Shown: piece by piece, positions 1-5,714 of the stretch | How positions within the stretch are numbered: position 1 is the stretch's first letter | How the letters are laid out: every line of letters starts with the position of its first letter | NCBI GenBank assembly: GCA_037445875.1 | Contig: JBBIJR010000115.1 | Coordinates: 1-7,647, forward strand | Source: JBBIJR01 sp037445875 | GTDB lineage: Bacteria > CLD3 > SB21 | Reading direction: 5' to 3' | Length of the DNA stretch: 7,647 nucleotides | Notes under the pieces: generated by a model | The model's input: only the letters and a program-made list of their open reading frames with translations | Told to the model about the DNA's origin: nothing | Database searches by the model: none | Position numbers and translations under genes: made by a program

Positions 1-878
1 CGACCGTAATTCGTGGTGAGGCCAATGTTGTTCTGTGATTTGTACTCCGACCGGAAGTTAGCACGGAACTTGCCGTCCTGGAACATGGCTTCCTCGCCGA
101 CTTTTCCCGCCGTTGCCAAAGCGGAGAAACCCTTGCCCGCAAAAATGTCCTCGGTGGGCTCCGGCGTGATCTCAAATGCCCACTCGACGAGCTTGTAGAT
201 TTCTTCCTTGCTCACCGCATACCACACGCGGGCCGTGTGAGGTCCGGCCGCCAGATTCTTGACGGAGTACGTGATCAGTTCCTCGGTCACGTCGGACTTC
301 TTGGTAATGTCATCCCCGTCAAGCATCAGTCTCAACTTCGTCACATCGATCGGATTGTCAGAGAACAGGGACACCGCGATCATAAAGTCATCTTTGCCGA
401 TGGCCTGGTTGGGTTCCGGCGAAAGCACAACGGCCTCGATACCTGCCTCCTGCACAACCTTCTTCTCAGCAATAACGACCTGCACCGGCATCAACTCCGC
501 GTCGGACGCAGGGTACGTGATCACCGCGCCTTCCATCGTGGAGGCAGCAATGTAGTATTCGAACGATTGTCCCTTGGTCAGACGAACGGTGTTCAATCGC
601 ACGGCGTACTTTCCGTTCGACTGGAGAAACATCTCCAGCGATCGGAAGGCAGGATCACCGGGTAGTCGATAATTCAGATACACCTTGTCCACCATCGTGG
701 TGAACTCCGTCTCGATGACAATCGGCTCATCTTCCGGGATCAACGAAACCGGATGATGGAGAACCTCATTGCCTTCTGCCGCCCGGGCTTCGGACAGCAT
801 GGCTGCAACCGAGATTGCCGCGAAAAGAATGAAGGACCGGCATTTCACGGCATAAGCAGCACGGCGTAAAAATCCCAT
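1..878 (-). CDS. Exported Ig-like/beta-rich surface protein, N-terminal part (runs off left edge)
   Basis: I do not recognise a named family. The frame is open from the ATG at 878 to the window edge, giving 292 residues and no stop. Start choice is firm: AGGAGGT (886-892) sits 7 bases upstream. Residues 1-33 form a signal peptide: a basic start (MGFLRRAAYAVKCR), a hydrophobic core (about 15-28), and a probable cleavage after ARA at 33. There is no lipobox cysteine. Residues about 43-133 alternate beta-type stretches (VYLNYRL, FEYYIAAS). Residues about 148-237 look like a second Ig-like or fibronectin-like sandwich, with the stretches LRLMLDGDDIT and AAGPHTARVWY. After a Pro/Glu linker (238-243), residues about 268-292 (KFRANFRSEYKSQNN) begin alternating strands that could open an outer-membrane beta-barrel. 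That last reading is inference from 25 residues. The gene is divergent from the serine hydrolase and has its own strong promoter. Export is well supported; function is unknown. Confidence 0.85.
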   Translation of the reverse strand, partial: MGFLRRAAYAVKCRSFILFAAISVAAMLSEARAAEGNEVLHHPVSLIPEDEPIVIETEFTTMVDKVYLNYRLPGDPAFRSLEMFLQSNGKYAVRLNTVRLTKGQSFEYYIAASTMEGAVITYPASDAELMPVQVVIAEKKVVQEAGIEAVVLSPEPNQAIGKDDFMIAVSLFSDNPIDVTKLRLMLDGDDITKKSDVTEELITYSVKNLAAGPHTARVWYAVSKEEIYKLVEWAFEITPEPTEDIFAGKGFSALATAGKVGEEAMFQDGKFRANFRSEYKSQNNIGLTTNYG

Positions 879-885
879 ACGCGTA

Positions 886-892
886 ACCTCCT
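886..892 (-). promoter_or_regulatory. Strong Shine-Dalgarno site of the left-edge exported protein
   Basis: The minus strand reads AGGAGGT 7 bases before the ATG at 878. It matches the anti-Shine-Dalgarno very well and fixes the start. It is the best ribosome binding site in the window, which suggests efficient translation of this gene. Confidence 0.85.
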
Positions 893-1001
893 GGATTGTT
901 GAATCAAAGACGATTTCCAAGACTTTATGATGCAAGCTTTCGAAGGCCTAAAGAAGGGAACAGAATGTTTCTGAATAAGACCAGGGGAAGTGACTCAAAC
1001 C

Positions 1002-1030
1002 AATATATCTCAAAGGCCGTCGTTTGTCAA
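1002..1030 (-). promoter_or_regulatory. Sigma70-type promoter of the left-edge exported protein
   Basis: On the minus strand the -35 box TTGACA (1030-1025) is a perfect consensus. It is followed by a 17-base spacer and the -10 box TATATT (1007-1002). Transcription would start near 995, giving a leader of about 117 bases before the ATG at 878. That leader contains a short inverted repeat, CAGAA-TGT-TTCTG (961-973), and a GC-flanked TTCGAA palindrome around 936-947. Neither is strong enough to call a riboswitch or operator. Confidence 0.65.
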
Positions 1031-1082
1031 GGTAATTCACTGGTAAGTTAATCGTAAATATGGCCTTAACGTAAACGGCCAC

Positions 1083-1109
1083 ATCGCATGCTGAAACATT
1101 TCATGCGAT
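1083..1109. promoter_or_regulatory. Perfect 8-bp inverted repeat (operator-like) upstream of the serine hydrolase
   Basis: ATCGCATG (1083-1090) and CATGCGAT (1102-1109) are perfect inverted copies separated by 11 bases. The half-site centres are 19 bases apart, close to two helical turns, as expected for a dimeric helix-turn-helix regulator. The repeat lies 59 bases upstream of the hydrolase start. If the weak -10 candidate TATACC (1120-1125) is used, the repeat covers the -35 position, where a repressor would block polymerase. It could instead fold as a hairpin in the leader RNA if transcription starts further upstream. No regulator gene is visible nearby. Confidence 0.45.
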
Positions 1110-1119
1110 TTACTTGTCT

Positions 1120-1125
1120 TATACC
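1120..1125 (+). promoter_or_regulatory. Weak candidate -10 box for the serine hydrolase
   Basis: TATACC matches four of six consensus bases and would place the start near 1132, giving a 5' leader of about 37 bases. No good -35 hexamer is found 16-18 bases upstream; that space is filled by the inverted repeat at 1083-1109. A regulated promoter needing an activator would fit, but this is only a candidate. Confidence 0.22.
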
Positions 1126-1168
1126 GACAACTGCTCCAGGTTTCACATCACCCCATGGGAGGGAGATC

Positions 1169-2641
1169 ATGTCGTTGTGTTATTCAACGATCCTGTCCGC
1201 TCTCGCGCTCGTTTCGCTATGGACAGCCAGCGATTCGTTTTCTCAGGACAAGGCGGCCGCCATCGACGAACTCGTAACGGATTTTGCAAGAAACCGGCAA
1301 TTCAACGGAACCGTCCTGGTTGCAGAAGACGGCCGGGTGATCCACAAGAAGGCGTACGGCTTTGCCAATTTCGAACTGCAGGTGCCGGTGGAGATCGACA
1401 CGAAATACCGCATCGCCTCGATCACGAAGCAGTTCACTTCTATGGCGATCATGAGACTGGTTGAACGGGGCAAGCTGAGGTTGGACGGATCTCTGGCCGA
1501 TTACCTGCCGGATTATCCCCAACCCACCGGCTCGCAAGTCACCATCCATCATCTTCTTACGCATACATCCGGAATACCGAGTTACACGGACATACCGGGA
1601 TTCAGGCAGCATCGGGTGCGGGACCCCTACGCGCCGCGGGAACTCGTTAAGTTCTTCCAGGATTCTTCTCTGCAATTCACTCCGGGATCCGATTTCGCAT
1701 ACAGCAATTCCGGGTATTGTCTCCTGGGCGTGATCATAGAAAACGTCACAGGCAAATCGTACGCGAAGGCCCTGCAGGACGAGATCTTCACGCCGCTCGG
1801 CCTGAAAAACTCCGGTTACGATGTCAGCGCAGCGCTCTTGACTAAACGCGCCGCCGGCTATCAATCGAGCAACGAACGAATTGAGAATGCACCGTATATA
1901 GACATGTCGATTCCCTACGCGGCCGGCTCGCTATATTCGACAGTCGAAGACCTCTATTTGTGGGATAGCACCCTGTACACGGAACAACTGGTCAAGCAAT
2001 CCACGTTGGAGAAGGTATTCACCCCCTATGTTTTTGCCAGGGGTCGCAGCGTTCCGAGCTACTACGGCTACGGTTGGTTTATTTCGAAGGAACAGATCGG
2101 AACCACACAGGATAGCGTCATGGCGGTAGAGCACGGCGGTGGAATTCACGGCTTCAGCTCGCTGCTGTTTCGTGTTCCCGCAAGGAAACAGACGATCATA
2201 CTGCTTTCCAATGTGTCCGGTTCTTATCTCCGCGAGTTAACCCGGAGCATTCTCGGAATTCTGTACGACAAACCTTACAACACCTCCGTGGAATCGCTTG
2301 CGAAAGTGCTTCGCGAAGATATCCGGAAAGTGGGCGTGGAGCAGGCGATTTTGAATTACCGTTCCAACATGGTCAAACCCTCGTTCATCAAAAGCGAGAG
2401 GCAGTTGAACTCCTTTGGTTACGAGTTGCTCAAGGAAAAGCAACTGCGCGAGGCGATCGCGGTCTTCTCCCTTGTCGTGGAACTGTACCCCAACTCCTCC
2501 AATGCGTACGATTCCCTTGGAGAAGCATACTTGGCCGGTGGCGACAAAGAGAACGCCATCAAGAACTATGGGAGATCGCTCGAATTGGACCCCCGGAACG
2601 AAAATGGAAGGAAGATGCTGAGGCAACTGAGGAACGAGTGA
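1169..2641 (+). CDS. Exported serine hydrolase (beta-lactamase/PBP class C fold) with C-terminal TPRs
   Basis: 490 residues. I start at 1169 rather than at the in-frame ATG at 1088, because GGGAGG (1157-1162) sits 6 bases upstream and the protein then opens with a clean signal peptide (MSLCYSTILSALALVSLWTA, cleavage near SFSQ at 23-26). The 1088 start has no ribosome site and would bury the signal. The catalytic domain spans about 30-370. It has the nucleophile motif SITK (Ser84, Lys87), the conserved HTSG (132-135), the second motif YSN (178-180) and the third motif HGGG (322-325). All active-site motifs are intact. Family members include esterases, D-aminopeptidases, carboxypeptidases and class C beta-lactamases. 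Residues about 415-477 carry two TPR-like helical repeats (LREAIAVFSLVVELYPNSS; ENAIKNYGRSLELDPRN), probably for protein contact. It is likely periplasmic or surface-associated. The substrate cannot be told from sequence, and a resistance role should not be assumed. Confidence 0.9.
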   Translation: MSLCYSTILSALALVSLWTASDSFSQDKAAAIDELVTDFARNRQFNGTVLVAEDGRVIHKKAYGFANFELQVPVEIDTKYRIASITKQFTSMAIMRLVERGKLRLDGSLADYLPDYPQPTGSQVTIHHLLTHTSGIPSYTDIPGFRQHRVRDPYAPRELVKFFQDSSLQFTPGSDFAYSNSGYCLLGVIIENVTGKSYAKALQDEIFTPLGLKNSGYDVSAALLTKRAAGYQSSNERIENAPYIDMSIPYAAGSLYSTVEDLYLWDSTLYTEQLVKQSTLEKVFTPYVFARGRSVPSYYGYGWFISKEQIGTTQDSVMAVEHGGGIHGFSSLLFRVPARKQTIILLSNVSGSYLRELTRSILGILYDKPYNTSVESLAKVLREDIRKVGVEQAILNYRSNMVKPSFIKSERQLNSFGYELLKEKQLREAIAVFSLVVELYPNSSNAYDSLGEAYLAGGDKENAIKNYGRSLELDPRNENGRKMLRQLRNE

Positions 2642-2684
2642 GCTTGTCCGCCGGAAGCGACGAAGATCAGCCTCCAGGATGAGA

Positions 2685-2700
2685 CGCGCCCTTTGGCGCG
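2685..2700. terminator. CGCGCC/GGCGCG hairpin between convergent genes
   Basis: A perfect 6-bp GC stem, CGCGCC (2685-2690) with GGCGCG (2695-2700), closes a CTTT tetraloop. It lies 44 bases past the serine hydrolase stop and 40 bases past the tRNA 3' end on the other strand, so it could serve both transcripts. Neither strand has a proper T-run after it, so an efficient intrinsic terminator is not shown. Confidence 0.35.
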
Positions 2701-2710
2701 GAACTCACGG

Positions 2711-2734
2711 CAGTCCACCACATCACCCGGACTG
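2711..2734. terminator. CAGTCC/GGACTG hairpin just past the tRNA 3' end
   Basis: CAGTCC (2711-2716) pairs with GGACTG (2729-2734) across a 12-base loop, starting 5 bases beyond the encoded CCA of the tRNA. There is no T-run. It may help end the tRNA transcript or mark the 3' end for processing; the stem is only 6 bp, so confidence is low. Confidence 0.25.
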
Positions 2735-2739
2735 TCGAA

Positions 2740-2829
2740 TGGCGGAGAGAGTGAGATTCGAACTCACGGTACGGTTTCCCGTACACACGCTCTCCAGGCG
2801 TGCCAGTTAAACCACTCCTGCATCTCTCC
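2740..2829 (-). tRNA. tRNA-Ser(GGA), with encoded CCA
   Basis: Read on the minus strand, the acceptor GGAGAGA (2829-2823) pairs with TCTCTCC (2750-2744), followed by G73 and an encoded CCA (to 2740). The anticodon stem CACGC/GCGTG encloses the loop CTGGAGA (2797-2791), giving anticodon GGA at 2795-2793, which reads UCC and UCU. A long variable arm (GTACGG/CCGTAC with a GAAA loop) makes it class II, as bacterial tRNA-Ser must be. The T arm GTGAG/CTCAC has the standard TTCGAAT loop. The D arm contains the usual AGTGGTTTAA. The discriminator G73 also fits serine. The tRNA sits 96 bases after gatB in the same orientation and probably has its own promoter at 2910-2939, though read-through from gatB is possible. 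Confidence 0.96.
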
Positions 2830-2835
2830 GATAAC

Positions 2836-2874
2836 GCGGAAACTGCTGGTCCACCCCATACCGACCAGCTCCGC
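2836..2874 (-). promoter_or_regulatory. Two-tier hairpin in the gatB-tRNA junction / tRNA leader
   Basis: GCTGGTC (2845-2851) pairs perfectly with GACCAGC (2863-2869) over an 11-base loop. Outside it, GCGGA (2836-2840) pairs with TCCGC (2870-2874), leaving a 4-base bulge on one side. The 12-bp structure ends 6 bases before the mature tRNA 5' end. There is no T-run. It may stop gatB transcripts, insulate the tRNA, or shape the precursor for 5' processing. The pairing is seen directly; the role is inference. Confidence 0.5.
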
Positions 2875-2909
2875 TCATCCATAATCTCTCTTGCCTCACG
2901 ATCGCCTGC

Positions 2910-2939
2910 AATATAAGTCTAAGCCTCAATGCTCTTCAA
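2910..2939 (-). promoter_or_regulatory. Candidate promoter of tRNA-Ser, overlapping the gatB stop
   Basis: On the minus strand, -35 TTGAAG (2939-2934), an 18-base spacer and -10 TATATT (2915-2910). The -10 hexamer is identical to that of the two other good promoters here. The gatB stop codon (2928-2926) lies in the spacer. The start would be near 2903, giving a leader of about 74 bases ahead of the tRNA. Confidence 0.5.
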
Positions 2940-4407
2940 GGTCTTTCGATTCCTGTTTCATCCTTTCCAGCCTCGATCTGAGAACTTCGTTCGTCAAAGC
3001 GGGGTTGGCCTTCCCATTCGAGAGCTTCATCACCTGTCCTACGAAATGAGCAAAGAGGGGCTCCTTGCCGGCCAGATACTCCTGGACCTGCCCGGGATTA
3101 CTCCCAAACACCTCCTCAACGAACCGCTCGATCGCTCCGCGGTCCGTGATTTGGATCAGTCCTTTGGATGCAACAATTTCTTCGGGGTCCCGGCCACGTT
3201 CCGTCATTTCGGCAAAGACTGTTTTCGCAATCTTGCCGCTGATTTTTTCTTCCCGTACCATGTTGAGGAGTTTCGCAAACGCCGACGGGCGCACGACAAA
3301 TTCACCTGCCTCTTGTTTTCGTTCTTTCAGCACGGCCATCATCTCACTCATGATCCAGTTACTGGCTAGCTTCGCGTCCGTACAGTGGTGCATGAGTTCT
3401 TCGTAATAGTCCGCCATGGACTTCGACATCGTGAGAACATCCGCATCGTACTTAGGAATGCTGTATTGCCGTACGAACCGGTCGCGCCGTGCCTGGGGCA
3501 ATTCGCTCAGATGCGCAGCGATATCTTCCACCCAGGACCGGGATACCCGCAACGGCACGAGGTCCGGCTCGGGAAAATACCGATAATCGTGCGACTCCTC
3601 CTTGGTCCGCATCGCGCGAGAGACTCCCTGATTGTCGTCCCAGAGCCGCGTTTCCTGAACAACGGTCCCGCCGCTCCGCAAAACCTCCGTCTGTCTCTCG
3701 ATCTCATACTGGAGGGCGCGTTCGACCGCCTTGAAGGAATTCATATTCTTTATCTCGGTCTTCGTGCCGAAGGCTGACCCCCCCACGGGCCGAATGGACA
3801 CGTTCGCGTCACAGCGCAGGCTGCCCTCTTCCATGTTACCGTCGCAGATGTCCAGGTACTGCACCATCTGGCGGATCTTGACAAGGTAGGCGGTGACCTC
3901 TGCCGTGGAGCGGAAATCCGGGCCGGAGACGATCTCGATCAGCGGCGTCCCGCATCGGTTGAGATCGATGAACGTCACGTCCCCCTGCGTCACCGCCGGA
4001 TCGTGTATGGACTTGCCCGCATCCTCTTCGAGATGGATTCTCGTGATGCCTATGCGCCTGACCTGCTCGCCCGCTTCGATCTCGACCCACCCGTTTTCAC
4101 ACAGCGGCCGGTCGAATTGGGAGATCTGATAGCCCTTCGGCAAATCGGGGTAGAAATAGTTCTTGCGGGAAAAGATCGATTCGGAGGCGATCGTACAGTG
4201 CGCGGCCAGACCCATTCGAATCGTGAACTCCACAGCCGTTCGATTCAGCACCGGCAGGGCTCCGGGCAGACCGAGACAGACCGGACAGGTTTGCGTGTTC
4301 GGCATGCTGCCGTACGCTGTGCTGCACGAACAAAACGCTTTGGTACGGGTGAGGAGTTGTGCGTGCACTTCAAGGCCGATGACCGGCTCAAAGTTCATCG
4401 TATTCAT
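2926..4407 (-). CDS. gatB: Aspartyl/glutamyl-tRNA amidotransferase subunit B
   Basis: GatB is the tRNA-binding, kinase-like subunit of GatCAB. This cytoplasmic enzyme phosphorylates Glu (or Asp) mischarged on tRNA-Gln (or tRNA-Asn) and amidates it with ammonia channelled from GatA. The 493 residues are close to the usual length. Visible motifs: VIGLEVHAQL (9-18), zinc-type cysteines CSC (26-28) and CPVC (41-44), HLEEDAGK (125-132), RCGTPLIEIVSGPDF (151-165), DYRYFPEPDL (274-283), and a C-terminal YqeY-like tail (about 340-493) with GKANP (465-469). The frame stays open upstream to 4569, but that extension lies inside purA and lacks family similarity. I start at 4407 (MNTMNFEP); the ATG at 4398 (MNFEP) is equally possible. 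Neither has a clear ribosome site. The start lies 11 bases after the purA stop, which suggests translational coupling. gatA and gatC are not in the window. Confidence 0.97.
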   Translation of the reverse strand: MNTMNFEPVIGLEVHAQLLTRTKAFCSCSTAYGSMPNTQTCPVCLGLPGALPVLNRTAVEFTIRMGLAAHCTIASESIFSRKNYFYPDLPKGYQISQFDRPLCENGWVEIEAGEQVRRIGITRIHLEEDAGKSIHDPAVTQGDVTFIDLNRCGTPLIEIVSGPDFRSTAEVTAYLVKIRQMVQYLDICDGNMEEGSLRCDANVSIRPVGGSAFGTKTEIKNMNSFKAVERALQYEIERQTEVLRSGGTVVQETRLWDDNQGVSRAMRTKEESHDYRYFPEPDLVPLRVSRSWVEDIAAHLSELPQARRDRFVRQYSIPKYDADVLTMSKSMADYYEELMHHCTDAKLASNWIMSEMMAVLKERKQEAGEFVVRPSAFAKLLNMVREEKISGKIAKTVFAEMTERGRDPEEIVASKGLIQITDRGAIERFVEEVFGSNPGQVQEYLAGKEPLFAHFVGQVMKLSNGKANPALTNEVLRSRLERMKQESKDLEEH

Positions 4408-4418
4408 GTATCGAAGGT

Positions 4419-5693
4419 TTAAACTCGTATGGTTTCCTGGCGCTCCTGTCCGACGGACACAAGACGGATCGGCACACCGCCAAGCGACGTTTCGATGAAC
4501 TGCAGATAGTCCCGGGCCGGTTTCGGCAGTTCCCTTAAGGTTCGGACGCGACCGGTGGGCGCTTGCCATCCCGGGAGGGTGCGGTACATCGGCTGGACCT
4601 CCGAAATAGTCCGCGCATCGGCTACGGACAGATCCACGGGCTTTCCGTTAGCCCGGTATTCCGTGCAGACGTGCAATTCCTCGAGCGTGTCCAGTACATC
4701 CAGTTTGGTGACCGCCAATTCATTGATTCCGTTGACCATCACTGCATAACGGATCTGAACGAGGTCCAGCCAGCCGACGCGGCGCGGCCTCCCCGTCACG
4801 GATCCGAATTCTCCCCCGAGATTTCGTACTCGATCGGCAAAGGCGGGTTCAAATTCCGTCGGCAGGGGTCCGTTGCCCACCCGGGTTGTGTACGCTTTGA
4901 CCACTCCCATCACACGATCCACGAGGGTGGGGCCTATGCCGAGGCCCGTACAGGCGCCGCCCGCTGTCGCATTGCTCGAAGTGACAAAGGGGTACGTACC
5001 GTGGTCTATGTCGAGCATGGTGCCCTGGGCCCCCTCAAGCAGGACTTCCTTACCGTCCAGGATGGCACGGTGCAGGTAAGCGACAGTGTCGACGACCAAC
5101 GGACGCAATCGTTCACCCACGTCGCAGAACTGCTGGATCATCGGGTGCACCGGCTGTTCCGCGGCGCCGAATGCCCGAAGGATCTTGTTCTTCTCTTCCA
5201 GGTTCTTCTCCAATTTGGCCGTGAGGTTGGCCCGGTCAAGGAGGTCGACGGCACGGATTCCGCAGCGATCGATCTTATCCAGATACGCAGGACCGATACC
5301 GCGCTGCGTCGTGCCGACCTGGTTTTCTCCTAGATACCGCTCTTTCGCCTGGTCGATCAGCTTGTGGTAGGGAAAGATGATATGCGCATGCGGACTGATC
5401 ATCAGTCGCCCCTCCGTCTGTACGCCCTGATCTCGAAGGCCCTGAAGCTCCTCGAACAGGGCAACAGGGTCGACAACCACACCGTTGCCCAGAATACACA
5501 TGACGCCGTCGTGCAGGATACCGGACGGGATCAGACGGAGAATGAACCTGCGATCTCCGTGGCAGATCGTATGACCGGCATTGGCTCCACCCTGGTAGCG
5601 TGCGACCACGTCGGCTTCCGACGCGAGGAGGTCCACGATCTTTCCCTTGCCTTCGTCGCCCCATTGCGCGCCTACGACGATACGAACGGCCAT
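4419..5693 (-). CDS. purA: Adenylosuccinate synthetase
   Basis: PurA joins IMP and aspartate using GTP, the first committed step of AMP synthesis, in the cytoplasm. The protein has 424 residues, a normal length. Motifs in order: QWGDEGKGK (10-18) with catalytic Asp13 and the GTP loop; NAGHT (38-42) with catalytic His41; GTTQRGIGPAY (127-137, IMP binding); LEGAQGTMLDIDHGTYPF (219-236); TRVGNGPLPTE (270-280); GRPRRVGWLD (301-310); TKLDVLD (329-335, guanine recognition); and the C-terminal SVGQERQETI. All key residues are intact. Start: ATG at 5693, with AGAGGA (5704-5699) 5 bases upstream. It begins 21 bases after the lepA stop and ends 11 bases before gatB, so the three genes very likely share a transcript. 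Confidence 0.98.
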   Translation of the reverse strand: MAVRIVVGAQWGDEGKGKIVDLLASEADVVARYQGGANAGHTICHGDRRFILRLIPSGILHDGVMCILGNGVVVDPVALFEELQGLRDQGVQTEGRLMISPHAHIIFPYHKLIDQAKERYLGENQVGTTQRGIGPAYLDKIDRCGIRAVDLLDRANLTAKLEKNLEEKNKILRAFGAAEQPVHPMIQQFCDVGERLRPLVVDTVAYLHRAILDGKEVLLEGAQGTMLDIDHGTYPFVTSSNATAGGACTGLGIGPTLVDRVMGVVKAYTTRVGNGPLPTEFEPAFADRVRNLGGEFGSVTGRPRRVGWLDLVQIRYAVMVNGINELAVTKLDVLDTLEELHVCTEYRANGKPVDLSVADARTISEVQPMYRTLPGWQAPTGRVRTLRELPKPARDYLQFIETSLGGVPIRLVSVGQERQETIRV

Positions 5694-5714
5694 TGCAATC
5701 CTCTCACGTACAGG

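Noticed and set aside
237..665. 142-codon plus-strand open frame opposite the left-edge gene
   Set aside because: The minus strand carries a signal peptide, a strong ribosome site and a promoter in one continuous frame; this frame has none of these.
1024..1052. Plus-strand TTGTCA ... GTTAAT as a promoter for the serine hydrolase
   Set aside because: The TTGTCA overlaps the opposite strand's perfect TTGACA -35 box, and GTTAAT lacks the key A at position 2.
1088..1168. 27-residue N-terminal extension of the serine hydrolase from an upstream in-frame ATG
   Set aside because: It has no ribosome binding site, would hide the signal peptide, and overlaps the inverted repeat. The ATG at 1169 has a good site.
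1217..1864. 215-codon minus-strand open frame within the serine hydrolase
   Set aside because: It is opposite a gene with intact catalytic motifs; its composition is typical of an antisense shadow frame.
4417..4424. GTTTAAAC palindrome at the purA stop
   Set aside because: A lone 8-base restriction-site-like palindrome spanning a stop codon, with no further structure around it.
4408..4569. 54-residue N-terminal extension of GatB
   Set aside because: It lies antiphase inside the purA 3' end and has no GatB similarity; the family begins at the MNFEPVIGLEVH stretch.
4563..5333. 256-codon plus-strand open frame opposite purA
   Set aside because: It is antisense to an intact, well conserved purA, and its translation shows no domain-like features.
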